Assembly (NCBI GenBank): GCA_022605955.1 | Contig: JAKCOZ010000012.1 | Coordinates: 21,733,015 to 21,797,014 of the forward strand | Origin: Rallus limicola | Lineage: Eukaryota; Chordata; Aves; Gruiformes; Rallidae | DNA length: 64,000 nt | Direction: 5' to 3' | Part shown: in pieces, positions 13,602-25,854 of the stretch | How the letters are laid out: the number at the start of each line of letters is the position of its first letter | Numbering within the stretch: position 1 is the stretch's first letter | Notes under the pieces: model-generated | Databases searched by the model: none | What the model saw: the letters and a program-made list of their open reading frames with translations, nothing else | Told to the model about the DNA's origin: nothing | Position numbers and translations under genes: made by a program

Positions 13602-16472
13602 ACAGCCATTGTCTAACAGCCCAGGTTTAAGGCAAACAGTACAAAAACTCCAGCCTTTGTCTCATCTGGCCCTTAGAATTATGATTTCTCCACAACAGAG
13701 AAAAGTTAATTGAATTGCAATTGCAATTTTAAATGTACCTCTAAGACAAGAAACATACTGTATCTATTGCAGCATCCCATGGTGAGAAAGGGCCTTTGAT
13801 AGAATTAGAATTGGCTTTCCTGCATCTCAAATGCAAATTTCTCTGGAGATGGATAAAAAAATCTGGTAAGAAACAAAAAACTCTTCAGCAATAAAATATT
13901 TTTAGTACATAAACAAACCAAAATATTCTCATTTGCATATGGTACATCATCTCCTCTGACACTTTTTATTTTTACCCTATATGACAATGCTACTCACAAA
14001 CTAACCAAAAAAAGCAGGCAACATTTCTGATGCCAGATGCTGAAGATCAATAGCTATTTCCCAAAGTTTATGGCATAATTAAAATTTGTAACAGGAATAA
14101 TTTTCTTTTCAACCCCTCAGGCTAAGCCTAGAATTATTGACTAAGTCAAAGTTATGTAGTGTAGCATTTTTTATTATGTTTATGGATAATATAAAGGATT
14201 TTATGGTTTTTACATGTAATCTGGTAAGTATAGAAACAGTAAACAGGACAAATTTTCTATATCACCAAAGCAATAGCTATAAACATTGACATTTACATAC
14301 ATAGAGGACATGGGTTTATATAATTATCTGTTAGTTAACCATCAGCTACACCACAGTTTACAGGTGGATGGCCAGAACGCCCAGGAATGAACAGAAGTGA
14401 ATTTTCAGTCTCTTAGAGCTCAGCTACCATGAAACCTTTGTTACAGGGAGGCAGCATGACCGGGAGGCGTGCAAGGCAGCGAGGTCATTGATGCTGCCAG
14501 AAGCCGGAGTAATATAGCATCTGTAATTTAATCTACCAGGATGGCTTTATGTTTATAACCCAAATACTCCACCTATGCTTTCTTCCACCCAACGCATACT
14601 GAGAAAAGACATGGAGAGCAAACAAGACAGCACAGTAGTTTGAGGACAACCACACATCACCTCTATAAGAGAAGAGAAAAATATGATTCTGCTTCACAAC
14701 CAACATGGGCATGATTTGGGTTTACTGTAACTCTCAGAGTTTCAGATTAAACATACTCAGTTTAGAAGTGAAAAGATGTGTATTTGTTTCCTGTCAGCCC
14801 TAAAAACTCAGCCTTGGGCACTAGAAGTAAAACTGGATTATTTCTTGCTCATGTCTCAAATCGATGCTAATAATGACAGAGGCCAAGTTAAACCTTCTGA
14901 TACCAGCACAACCCCATTAGTTTCATTGTGTTTTCACAAATAAAATATAACTAGAAAGTTGCTAAACATTTCTGCTGATGAAGCACAAGAACAAATACAG
15001 TCTGACTCAGCCCCTCTTTGCAGTGCTAGCAGGAATAAAATGCGGTAAACTTAATTGTGTTAGGAAGACACATAAAGCTGAGCTTACACAGACAGCAGAA
15101 ACACCACTTTTATACAAGCACTATTTGAAGAAAAAGATGAATATATATACAAATTGACACATCCAGCTATTATGAAGCTATGCTTAGCACCACAGAGCCA
15201 CAGTAATGTTCAAGCTAAAAACTTCAGCTCCACTTTCTATGAGTGTTTCTACAGGGATGGATTTAGTTAACTTTAGGTTACGCCTTAGTACCAGTGCAGG
15301 TCCAAAGCCCCCCAATGCCTCTGCACCAGATGAAATATAGTCCAGAGGTAAACATGGCACTGGAGATAGCAAACTCTCAAAAAAACCCAAACAAACCACA
15401 ACACCAGAAATTAAAACTTTGAGCAAAAAGCTTCCGCACTACTACACAGAACACAACACCTTTCTTGAGAGGGTAGGATATAACAAGTCTCCTTGAAGCT
15501 GACCCTTGGTTTCCAATCATTTCCAGCTACTTTCCTGATGCAGATCCAGTGAATCTTTCTTGCTTTTCTGACTGCTGACTAAACACAAAAGGAACAGTTT
15601 TGCAGTTATTGTTCCCAGTTCTATATATTCCACAGCCATGAGATTCCAAAAAATTGCCACAACTATGATATAGACGTTCAATATCGATCTGCGTCCTTAC
15701 AGAGCTGTTCTTTCTCTGATATAATGAGAGTTAAAAAATCCTGTAACAGGCAATGTAATCACAGTATTTCGACAAAGGCACACCCTTCTTTAGCAAACCA
15801 GGCAGCATTTTGTTCTGAAGGTGTGGACACGTCCACGGTTCCTCAGAGATGCGCAGCTTTCTGGGTAATTAAAAATTAATCTTAGGATACGAAGATCTGA
15901 AGTCACTAAAAAGTAATTAAACTTATATGATTCCCCTAACTGCCCTATACTTAAGACAGGTCTTCAGCTACATGTACTGCTGCATAAATCAACTGATCCC
16001 TGATAAAATCTTTTGGAAAAAATACGTTTCCAGAAGAACATCCAAAGTAACAAATATTTGCCTGAAGATTCTGAAGTTCATCTCACAGAGGCAACATAAG
16101 CCTCATTTGCTTCATAAATAAGGCTAAAATATTCAAAGTCCTCCACACTTCTTGTTTTAAATACATGCTAAATTTTAACTACTTGCCATGAATACAGATG
16201 CTTGCAGTAACTATTGAAACGTGCCCAACAGAAGCAGCATCACTAAGAAAGTACAAAGGTCTTAATGCAGTGCACTTCACCTCTTTTCAAGGCATGAGTA
16301 AATGATGGGACATAAACCACTTTGTGCCTGTCATGTTCTGTTTGATAGCCTTCTCAAGGTGCTCATAGATTAGCAATTCATTAATATTTTCAGAAGGGTA
16401 AAGTCAGCCTAGCCTGCTTGGCCTTACAAGTAGAAATATGAATGAGTGTATAGGGTCTAAATCTAAATACTA

Positions 16473-16504
16473 TCTATCTAATCTAATAAATCTATCTAAT
16501 CTAA
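16473..16504 (+). repeat. Short ATCTA microsatellite with 14-bp duplication
   Basis: TCTATCTAATCTAA occurs at 16,473-16,486 and again at 16,491-16,504, with related TCTAAA units just upstream from 16,456. This is a degenerate tetra/pentanucleotide repeat. Confidence 0.85.
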
Positions 16505-17387
16505 ATACTTCGATCATGACAACAGTGTAATAAAGAAAAACAACCTAGCTTGTTTTTATACAGGACATTTCAAAAGTTCACTGCAACACAGAATGCTCTT
16601 TAGGACACTGTCCCAGGATTCTACCACCTTGCTTGTCAAAGTGATCACTGGAGATGCTGTTTTTTCCAGCAAAGGAAAAAGACAAAATAACACCCCCCCT
16701 CACCACCAACTTTCCCACTGGGACTATGGAATGCAATCCTTGTGTATTAGTGGAAAAAATTCCAGGTCCTCAAAAAAAGCTTCCAGTATTTGAAGGAATA
16801 AGACAAAAGAAACCTTGTCAGGACCTGCTACAAATGCAGAAAACACTTTAGATCATGAACTAGTGTCATATCTGCATAAGCAGCTTATACAAACCTTGGA
16901 TTGCTAAAAACATGTTGATATCCCCACTGTGTTGACCTCAGTTCTTTATTTTTCTCCAGTAAGTGACATACTTAAGGAAAAAAGAGGTACAGGAGAAGCC
17001 AAGATAAATATAACACCTACCACACACACATACTGAAGAATGATGTATTGAGGGAAAAACCAACAACTTCCCTTGGATCACTTCCCTGAGTAGCAAACAC
17101 TGAATCTGATAGACCCTACAGCTGACAAGAGCTTAATTCTACACTTGGTAGAATTTAAAAGTTTAAAGTAGCTTTATGATCAAGATTATGAGGAAAAGTT
17201 TTTGGACACTTTGCAAACATCATCCTTTTACTATGTATCTACCACATTTTCAATTTCAGTTCTATTTATTGCAGCAAGATGTTGCTATCTTGTTTCATTT
17301 TCAAGCATATATATTAGGATGCAATCATCTGCAACATGCCTCTAAAAACTGGAAAGGATTATAACGGCAAAACAACAATAATATGAA

Positions 17388-17520
17388 GCAGATTGGGAGC
17401 TGGAAGTCTTGGGTTTGATATCCAGTTCCTTAGTGGATTCTCACCACTGGAGAGAGATTCACTGTTACCATATTTCAATTTATGCAGTTTTCTGTTTTCA
17501 TGTGGTCGTTATCAGTAAGC
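17388..17520 (+). mobile_element. Possible MIR/CORE-SINE relic
   Basis: The block resembles MIR in order: GGAAGTCTTGGGTTTGATATCC against the family's GACTGCCTGGGTTCGAATCC region, then after a divergent middle a TGCAGTTTTCTGTTTTCATGTG segment like the family's CAGTTTCCTCATCTG. Identity is low and judged by eye. RepeatMasker would decide. Confidence 0.28.
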
Positions 17521-18617
17521 ATATTTCTGTAGAACCAAAACCCTAAATCCTGATTCATGAGCATATAGGGACTGAGAAATTAAAGCTAAAAAAAAAAGTA
17601 GCATACCTGTGATAAAAGTGTTAAAAGCACCCAGAAAATGTTAGAATGCCTTCAGCTGAAGTCAAAAGAGTGCTCTGTGCTGATCCAGCCACTGATGGCT
17701 CTGCGGGACTATTTGACTCTCATATATTTCTCAGCACCAGAATAGTGATCAGAACATACTTCTCCAGCTCTCTAGATTCACCACTTAGGAATGAAAGTCT
17801 AAAATCTACAGGAGGCAGCGCTAAAATGAATTATTTTAAATTACCCATTGTTACTGTACCTGGTTGGTGAATAGAGCCAATCTGTGTAAGAAATGCTGTC
17901 ACAGGAAACCCTCACTATTATCATTCAAAAAGAGCCAAGAGACCCAGTGATGTTCTGCTAATAACTGTCCAGAGAGCAACCACGCTGATGACTGAGGCCA
18001 TCAAACACAAAGGGGGGAAGAAGCATTTTTACAGTGGACCTTCTGAGTTATCACCACCTGCAACAGAACCTTACAGTTAATAACAGCGGCTGATTATAGC
18101 ATTCATTAGGATTATTCAGAGCCCTGCTGAAAACCACAAACCTGAAACAAAACTTGCTCATATAGCTTAGAAAGCAGGCCATGAAGCCTTCTCAATAGGA
18201 AAGGGAAACTTGCGACTGAAAAGCCAAGTATCTGGAATTCCCTGAGACATTCCCTTTTTCATTCCCACCACCCTACCCAAGCATGCCATGTTTTTCAAGT
18301 AGGGTGTTGATATTTTCCTATCACTATTCTCAGTGAAAAATAGCAGTTGCTTCTTTTAGACCTGGCCTGTAAATGTTTCATGAGACTACATATATATTGA
18401 TCTAAAAATCAACATCAGAACACAAGAACAAACCCTGAGGAACACACACTTTGGAGCTGATCCAAAGTCCAGATTCATTACAGAAGGAATCTGAATTTCC
18501 TGGAAATTATTTTAAGTAGTATTTTTCTTATTTAGTCATATGTTTATATTAAGGATATCTATAATGAAACCACTTACAAAAACGCTTTCGATATGCTAAT
18601 AAACAGCACACCAGGGA

Positions 18618-18645
18618 GCCCTGAAAAAACAACATTTTTCAGGGC
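18618..18645. repeat. Small perfect hairpin, 11-bp stem
   Basis: GCCCTGAAAAA at 18,618-18,628 pairs exactly with TTTTTCAGGGC at 18,635-18,645 around a 6-base loop. It sits about 320 bases before the CpG-enriched segment. It looks like a bacterial terminator, but that class does not apply in this genome. Confidence 0.85.
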
Positions 18646-18960
18646 GGTATATTAATAACACTCATTGAGCCCTCTCCTCCTTGCTCACTTACTGTGCCTG
18701 CCCAGAGCAGAAAGAATAAGCTGCTTTGACTTGAACTTGTCAATTTAACTCTGTCCTCTGCGGGCCAGAGAGGCAAGTATGTATTACACACACTTAACGA
18801 GCGAGCAAAACTACTATGATCATCTAGCAACAAAACACAGTGCAAAAATCAATTACAGCTCATGTACAATATCATAAAATTAAAATGTACAGTAATTGCA
18901 TCTTGTGGGGCTAATATTGTCATACTCTCCAGCAAACAGTACTTAATTCACAGGAAGACT

Positions 18961-19680
18961 AAAAGCGACTTCTGTGCAGGAACGGATCTTGATTCTAAAA
19001 GCAAAACACACAACAACAACCACCACCAACCAAAACAAATACAAGATCTACTCGGTCAGTCGCAGTGCATTTTTGAAGGGCGCTCAGTGTGCTCGCTTGA
19101 ACGAGGAATCAATTTATGGCTGGCAGTCAAAGCTGTATTGTTCTGGGCTTTGCTCTTTTCAGTTGTCACACCCCGGCTGCAAGCCTGCACAGAAATGGAG
19201 GTCTGAAGAATAACAAGGGAACCGAATCGAGAGCTGATATATTCTCTGGGCTTACTGTACTCGGCGCAACACTGAAGCGCTGTGATGGCAGAGCAACCTT
19301 ATATTTACTGATTGACCAGATGGCGAGAATTACTGACTTATGTAAGCCCCGAGCCTTCTTCACCATCTGACGGCTGTTTGGTGAAATCAAATAAAGGTCT
19401 CTGCGTAGTCTTTAGTGCACAAATCTAATCATCACAAGACCATTATGTTGTGCCCTTAGAAGAAAACGCTGCAGGGAAAGGCAAGGAGTGAACAGAACTG
19501 AAACCCTTGGATCCTCAGAAAGGGTTTTTTTCACAGCAGAACTGAGACACATGGGTACAACACAGCAAGTAGGTTTGTGCACCTGCTGCCCAGGCCGTAT
19601 CTCTTTTGCTAATGAATAAGTGAAGTCGGCCTCCGGGGCTGTCAATCTGGCACCTTTAGTAATTCATACGAGCCCAAAGT
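18961..19680. promoter_or_regulatory. CpG-enriched non-coding segment, possible enhancer or promoter
   Basis: I count 22 CpG dinucleotides in these 720 bases, several times the density of most of the window (for example about four in 23,101-23,820), although GC is only in the mid-forties percent. That pattern fits DNA kept unmethylated or strongly conserved. Within it lie CCAGATGGCGAG at 19,316-19,327 (like a CTCF core or YY1 site), a plus-strand acceptor-like CTTTGCTCTTTTCAG ending at 19,162, and on the minus strand a TATAAGG-like box with CCAAT-like neighbours around 19,290-19,380. Open frames of 74-114 codons overlap on both strands, and none looks like a known protein. A regulatory role is inference. 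A 5' exon of an unseen transcript is the main alternative. Confidence 0.35.
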
Positions 19681-21420
19681 TCTCTAAAAATAAATAACTT
19701 GAAAAGAAATGCAAGCTCACTCTCTAGCAGTGGTTTTGACAGGCATCTTGAGTAATGTTAATTTTTCCACCTTTTTTTTTCCCCCCTGTAAAAAAATACC
19801 AGCTGAATCACCAATTATTTTGGACAGTTTCTAAAAACAAGCACACACGGAAATAACCCAGTACATCGGATTGATGGCAACTGATAAAGCGTATTCTGTG
19901 TGTGTGTTAAAAACAGTATAATCGTGCAGTCCTAATTCTTGTCCCATTTTAACCAATACAACTCCAGAGAAATTCCATTTGACTAAACTCACTTACGCTA
20001 ATGGAGAAAAGGCACAAAATTAAGTCAGAATCACAATCATGTCTCTCAAGAGACCCACATAAAATACAATGGGCCTGAAATCATTTTACATCAGTTTTAT
20101 CAACAGGATTTTATTTTATTAGCAGCAGTGAAATAGTTCCCCACTTGCACCATAGGCTGGATACATTTCTGCACAGCATACTGCTGCAACCTTGAGTCAA
20201 ATCCTGAATGTGAAAAGAACAAGACCACCAAATCTCTCCCTACCACACTGGAAATGATGTCTGAATATCAGTTACTGAACATTACTGCTGCTTTTTAGAA
20301 AATTCAAGTCTGGAGCAAAACTGAATTTGCTAATGTGTGTTTTCTGTGTAGTACATACATACTTCCTAATGCACAAAAAGTATCAGTAGCAGAACAGAAA
20401 TTCTCCATGTGAACAAAATCTGCCCTGGCACTAATGGAGTTATTCCAAATTAACACAGGTCTGAGACACGCTTTAGCATCCCAGTATAACCATGCTTGTG
20501 TGAAAACAACGAATAACTTCAGAGGAGAAATAGTAGCACAGCTTCTCATTGACAGGAAAGTTGTTGTTTCAGCTCTCAGAAAGCCATTTGCAAATTTTAC
20601 AATAGATTGAGGATTCCTGCAAAACCCAAAACAGATCCAAAGCTTTATTCCTTGCTGGTATGCAAAGCACAAGGAGGCGGCCAGGAAGAGACTGGTAAAA
20701 TCAAAAAGAGAAAAGCAAGGGTTGAATGTCAGAGGGGAAAAAAAGAAGAAAAAACACTGAAGATAAAATAATGGAATAATTCCTCAGGAAGATAATATTT
20801 CCTGGGATGTTAAAACTGTCTGTTGGAAGAAAAAAAAAAGGTTATTGGGAAAGCATTCTCTCTCAAAGCAAAAACTTGACGTTAATGTTGCAAAAGAAGG
20901 AATAATAAAGATTTATGGACTGTTGTGTTAAGGTTTCTACTGAAAATTTCACATACCTAGGACAGAATATTATGTTCTTAGTCACACCAGTGCTTGCAAG
21001 GCTATTTTGCATGCATGTGGTGGTGCTGCCTCAGCACAGCCCACAGAAACAAAAAAAAAAAGACAGACAAGGACAACAACTTGGAATGAGCCAAGAACAC
21101 AGAACAGAAATATCATCAACATTAGCCTTCAATCTTTATGCATCTGCCTGGCCCTTCTGACATGCAACAGGTACTCAAGTTTGTGCAACACGTTGAGGAA
21201 AGCATTTTCTATCCAAAAAATATTTGCAGATGATCAAACTAAGCTACAGCACAGTAAGCTCAACATCCAGAGATCACCTTTACTTTAAAGCAACCTCTGT
21301 TGATAATAGAGTGCCAAACTCTTAGATGATCTTATCAGACCTTCCCTTAGGTTCCTTAAGTCACACAGTGGTTTTTTAAAATGGGATGTGTTGCAGAGAT
21401 GAGGGATGCAGATTTCCTCC
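19681..21420. other. Non-coding stretch, no gene recognised
   Basis: A 122-codon minus-strand frame at 20,304-20,672 is the longest here, with no family resemblance and no paired splice sites, so it is taken as chance. CpG returns to background. An A-rich tract occurs near 21,050. No other feature is seen. Confidence 0.6.
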
Positions 21421-21574
21421 CTTCCCCAAGACACACGCTAACACACGTGTCCCCTGGCGTGGACAGGCAGTGCATGCTGCAACAGCCGACAGCAAAACAA
21501 GCTCCCACATGCCGAGACTAACAATGCCCCAAACCTCCAGACAGCCCAGCATTTCGCGGGCTGCATGTGCTTAC

Positions 21575-22022
21575 CTTGTTGGGACGGACTGGGCACACTA
21601 GATTCATTGTCTCCCATTTCTAGAGAACGATAAACACCCCTGAAGGAGCCAAGCTGTTCTACCAAGTTGACACAGTTGCTGTGCAAGTTTTGACCTCCTG
21701 ACTTTCGACTGTAGCACAGTAACTGTACACCTGACTTTCTTCTGTGAATAATTAGTACCCTGCTTCCTGAGCTACCTGGGCTTGCCTGACCTGTTTCTCT
21801 ATAAACTGACATCATATCCTTTGATCTCCTTTGATTACCATGTGCTGCAGGCAAGGCTGCTTTTGTCTCCTCTGGACTCTCTGGCTCGCTTGCTCCCCAC
21901 CCTTTCCTTTCCCTTTCATACAACCAACCATCTGAAGAATATTGTTCTCTCCCGGCAGGTGTTTTAGTCAAAATGGCTACAGAAAGTTTGCAACTTATTT
22001 TAAAGATCCTCTGAGTTCTCAT
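21575..22022 (-). other. Candidate coding exon ending at a consensus splice donor (unrecognised product)
   Basis: On the minus strand an ATG at 22,022 opens a 194-codon frame, one of the two longest in the window. After 149 codons it meets AAG|GTAAGC, a near-perfect vertebrate donor (exon end 21,575, phase 1). Within the frame, a pyrimidine-rich acceptor GGCTCCTTCAG at 21,640 would define a shorter 65-nt exon, 21,575-21,639. That short exon holds its own ATG at 21,617 in good Kozak context (G at -3, G at +4), starting MGDNESSVPSPSQQ. The residues before it are rich in Ser, Arg, Gly and Glu. I recognise no domain. The surrounding 21,421-22,200 is CpG-enriched (17 counted). Seen: frame, donor, acceptor. 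Inferred: exon status. It could instead be a chance frame within a regulatory CpG segment. Confidence 0.25.
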
Positions 22023-22029
22023 TTCATAG

Positions 22030-22272
22030 GAAAAAGTGAGTGCTAACTATCAAGGCAATCTCTGTGGGATGGACACTTTGCATCCACAGCTCTCTGCCAC
22101 AAAGGAGGACGATCCGATCACCGCAAATGCAGTGCCCGACAGCGAAGTCTTTGCAAAGAACCCAAAACCTAAAAAGCAAAACCACCCTTCTTCCTCTGTC
22201 TTTCCCAAAGATTACTTCAAAAGGAAATGCTTTACTCAAGCACTGAATTTTGAGACCACTTTGATTGTGTAA
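22030..22272 (+). other. Candidate terminal coding exon (unrecognised product)
   Basis: A plus-strand frame of 80 codons begins immediately after a splice acceptor (pyrimidine-rich GTTCTCATTTCATAG, AG at 22,028-22,029) and ends in TAA at 22,270-22,272. The acceptor's own TAG is the in-frame stop upstream, so the frame opens exactly at the splice point in phase 0. The peptide has a soluble, polar look (LSATKEDDPITANAVPD, then NPKPKKQNHP) and an internal Met at residue 14. Five CpGs fall in its codons, unusual for this window. A possible upstream partner is an acceptor at 21,848-21,849 leading to a weak CAG|GTGTTT donor near 21,957, also phase 0. No homologue comes to mind. It lies back to back with the minus-strand candidate at 21,575-22,022, and both cannot easily belong to one gene. 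Confidence 0.22.
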
Positions 22273-22589
22273 CAGAAATGGGTTCTAAAAAACCCCAACA
22301 AACAAAAAAAGCCAAAGTTTATTTTGCTTCCCTTTCCCTCCTTCTCCAGTGACAAGGACACAAACTTTCAAGATAATCTTATCCAGCCAGACTTCAAGTT
22401 GAGTTCCAAGAAAATATTTGCTCTCCTCTGCTCTGGCAATCAAATTGCAGGTGTCTGATACATTTGTGATCAATTTGTTGAACCCATCTGTCTACAAAGT
22501 TAGATTTATTTTAACATTTACATTTGCAATTGCCAATGACAAAAATCAAAGAGAAGCCACAGCACAGTTTTAAAGGAACAAACAGTGAC

Positions 22590-22605
22590 AAAAAAAAAAA
22601 AAAAA
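22590..22605 (+). repeat. A16 homopolymer
   Basis: Sixteen A followed by GAGTAAG, echoing the tract at 331-345. No retrocopy body is recognisable upstream. Confidence 0.9.
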
Positions 22606-25600
22606 GAGTAAGCAGTTCTTACAATGTTAACTTCCATATGGGAACTAGACTACTTTAACATTAACATTCCATTCCAATGTTAACTTACATTTGAAACACT
22701 CTAACCAAGGGAGAAAGATTTTTTTTAATCCAGTAGAAAATAAGACTTTTTAAAATTTAACTGTGTTGCCTTCTTCACCTCTTTTTTTTTAAAGTACAGA
22801 AATAATTGTTTATTAGAACAGAAACACAGAGGGGGAAAAAATTGAAGACAGCTTCTGGAGATAATTCAGGCTAGGTGAAGTGTAACTTTAATATAGAATT
22901 TCTGAAAAATTATGCTAATCCAAACAAAATCTTATTTTGGAAGAAAATTATCCCCACAGATAGTAACACTCCTCAAGCTAATCATCACATCATCAGACAT
23001 AAAATCATGTCCTTTAGCAATTCACTGTCAACATTTTCTGCACACACTAAGCACCTTCCCCATCCAAACAACTAGCTTGCCATCCTTAAACATCTGAGTT
23101 TTGGGAGAGAAGGTGAATCACACACTGCAAACCTGAATCATCTCAGCAATGAATTTCAAAAGAACTTCTCAGTTCACAAAAATTGAGGGATTTACAAGAA
23201 AAAGCTCATGCTTTATTCTTGCCTGATTAGCAAATTAGCTGGGTTAAATCAACCATCTAACAGCCAGAAAAGGCTTTTTAGCAAGAAAGCAAAGACAAAA
23301 GCAAAATTAACTTCTGTTTGAAAAATGAGGCCTTCATCATTTTATTTGTTAGTTTAGCTAAGCTTTTACTAGGTTTTTTTTTTCCTCATAATCCTCCATC
23401 TCAGCTCATGGCTCAAAAGTTGCGGTCACTGGCTCCTGCATTTTACCAGGCTCATCCCTCCTAGAGCACCAATTTACTGCCAGTGAACTGAAGCTGCTCT
23501 TGGCGAGGTCATAGTGCAGGCAGTGAGATTCCTCCAGACACCTGGGGAACCTCCCAGCCACACAGCAGACACCCAGACACTTCCAGTTCCAATGCTGAAC
23601 ATCACCTTGAATTTTTTACTGTTTCCACTTGAAACTGTGAGTGACACATTCAACTGAAGCATCCATTTAGAGGATGGAGGTCCTTTTCAGCTCAGTTCTA
23701 AAACACTGCTTCCTCTACTTAAAGTCAGAGACTTAATGAAGTTAGAAATACATAAATAAGAACTTTGGTTTGTCACTCGAAGTAGTAATAAAGCTGGCAA
23801 AGTGGCCTTTTCTGAAAGTATCCAGTAGTACAGCTAACAAAATGAGCATCTGAGACTGGATATAGATACATACTATGTAAGGAGAGATATCTGTACCATC
23901 TTCTTCAACTTCAAAGCTGATGATATGCATCCAAGACAGGAGAAGGAAAAATACCTGGGACTGATCTTCATCTCAGATCTCAAACAAGGCCACTGCAGCA
24001 AGTGCACCATTTACTATTAATTTGGTTTGGGAACTAATACCTAGGTTGCATGTATCCCTTCCTGGGAGCAGTAGAGGAGCTCAGAGAAATTCCTCCTTTG
24101 ACCATCAAACTTGGGGAACTCAAAGGTGTAGCACTGACTTTCTATATTCAACAAGCTTAAGTTGCTCTATATTTTAAAAGACATAATTAAGAAAAAAGCA
24201 AGTTAGTTTATCGATTAAGTTCTGTAGTGCAAAGCAAAATGTATTTGGTAATTATAACTTACACTACAGAAACATAAGCATTTCTGCCCTCTCCAAAAAC
24301 AAACTGTGCATCTCTCAAAAGACAGAAATCCTTGAATACTCTATGTTACTGCAACTTCTAAACACATGAGAAATGTTATTTTTTACCTTCTATACCGTAT
24401 TCTGTGAGTCCTCCCCCATATTCTAAAGAATACCGAAATCTGAGGCAACAAAAAAATAATTATTCTTCTTAGCTACTGAGTACTGACACTTTCCTTAACG
24501 AATATGATTCTGAGTTTAGGCTTTTAGCACCTACAGAAGTATTTTGTAGTTTAAGTCCCAGCATTTTATCACATCACCCTCTGTTAATTATTTAAGATAA
24601 TTTTAAGAATTCAGAAGACGAGGGTGATAGTACTGAAAATACTTCTTCCTTTGAAATGAAGCCTACGAGTGGGAATAGCGTAAAAAGGACTGAAACTCAA
24701 GATTTTTCACACTCCCTCTTCCAACAATGACTGATGGTGAGAAATGGCCAGCTTGGTTTTATGTTCTCCTAAAACTGTTTGTTGCGATCACTTGCACTCA
24801 GTGATTTAAATGGAGTGCTTTCTAGAGGAGGAACTCTTAATTCATTTACCCTCTCTGGAAAGACCCAAATGCAAAGATGCAGTGGTTTTGTTCTGCTCCC
24901 AGAAGAGGAGAGAAAGTTTTTCAGTATATTTACTGTATGGCAACTGCAGTGTTGCTTGATTCTAAGGACTGCGTTTCACAACCAAGGTAAATATCATTTG
25001 ATGAAGACAGCACTCAGGGCTACAAAAGGTCCTACGCCATACTCAGAGCCACGCCAGATCACTGCACCACACTGCAAACGTCATGGATGACTACAAGGCT
25101 AAGTTCAATGCCATTAGAAACAGATTAGTACTGATAAGGTTTGCCAGAAGATGAATATTGTCACAAGCTTTCTAGGACAGCTCTGCAACTGAAAGCCTTC
25201 AGAAAGGCAAAAGTTTCCCCTAAGTGCTGGGCCAATTGCTTTCAGGACTCTCACTTCTACTCCAGAATCTAGATATTTTATAGACTTAATGCAAACAAAT
25301 AACAGCAGCTAACATAGCTGCTGTCATTCTTTATTAGGAACTTGTTTCAAACTCCCAGATGTAATATGCTGCATACTCTACAAATGTTATAAAGACAGTG
25401 GTTGAGCTCTTGTTCCCCTAAGGAATATAGTTTCAACCTTTCAAAAGCGTGAATAATGAGGCACACTTATTACATGTGCAATTGCACAGATAATACAACT
25501 CATCTCTAGAACTGAACTGTAAGCCCTGGGAATACACAGAGTTCTTTTACACAAATTGCTAAGATGACTCTGTGATCCAGCCTCTGTGAGAGCTTGCCAG

Positions 25601-25837
25601 CTGATAACCAAGTGTTTTAAAGCGTGTCACAGGAGAGAAGCAGTCCACCAAGTTTCTTGTAGTGACTACCTGTCTGGCACCACAGGCTGACTTTTTTCAC
25701 AGGAAAAATAGCAAATATTTCACCTTCAACAACAGCAGGAGTGCTAGGAGAAAAGGGACAATGCCAGTCTTGTCTCCTGGACAAACACAGAGAGGCAAAG
25801 ATACTGATCTTCACACTGTTGGTGATTTAGGATTTTT

Positions 25838-25854
25838 TGGTGGTGGTGGTGGGG
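25838..25854 (+). repeat. TGG trinucleotide microsatellite
   Basis: Five tandem TGG units followed by GG, after a T6 run. Length is modest. Confidence 0.85.

Larger units (their letters stand above)
13131..18960. other. Non-coding stretch with simple repeats and a MIR-like fragment
   Basis: No open frame over about 85 codons. It contains a T/G-rich tract (13,537-13,601), an ATCTA-type short duplication (16,473-16,504), a possible MIR fragment (17,388-17,520) and a small hairpin (18,618-18,645). A CpG-bearing patch at 14,450-14,520 carries four CpGs in about 60 bases and 8-bp inverted arms (GGCAGCAT at 14,450 and ATGCTGCC at 14,491); it may be regulatory. No gene is recognised. Confidence 0.6.

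Noticed and set aside
18236..18262. TCCCTGAGACATTCCC resembling the start of a miR-125 type sequence
   Set aside because: The match stops after about ten bases and no precursor hairpin surrounds it.
20304..20672. 122-codon minus-strand open frame
   Set aside because: No family resemblance, no splice context and background CpG; consistent with chance.
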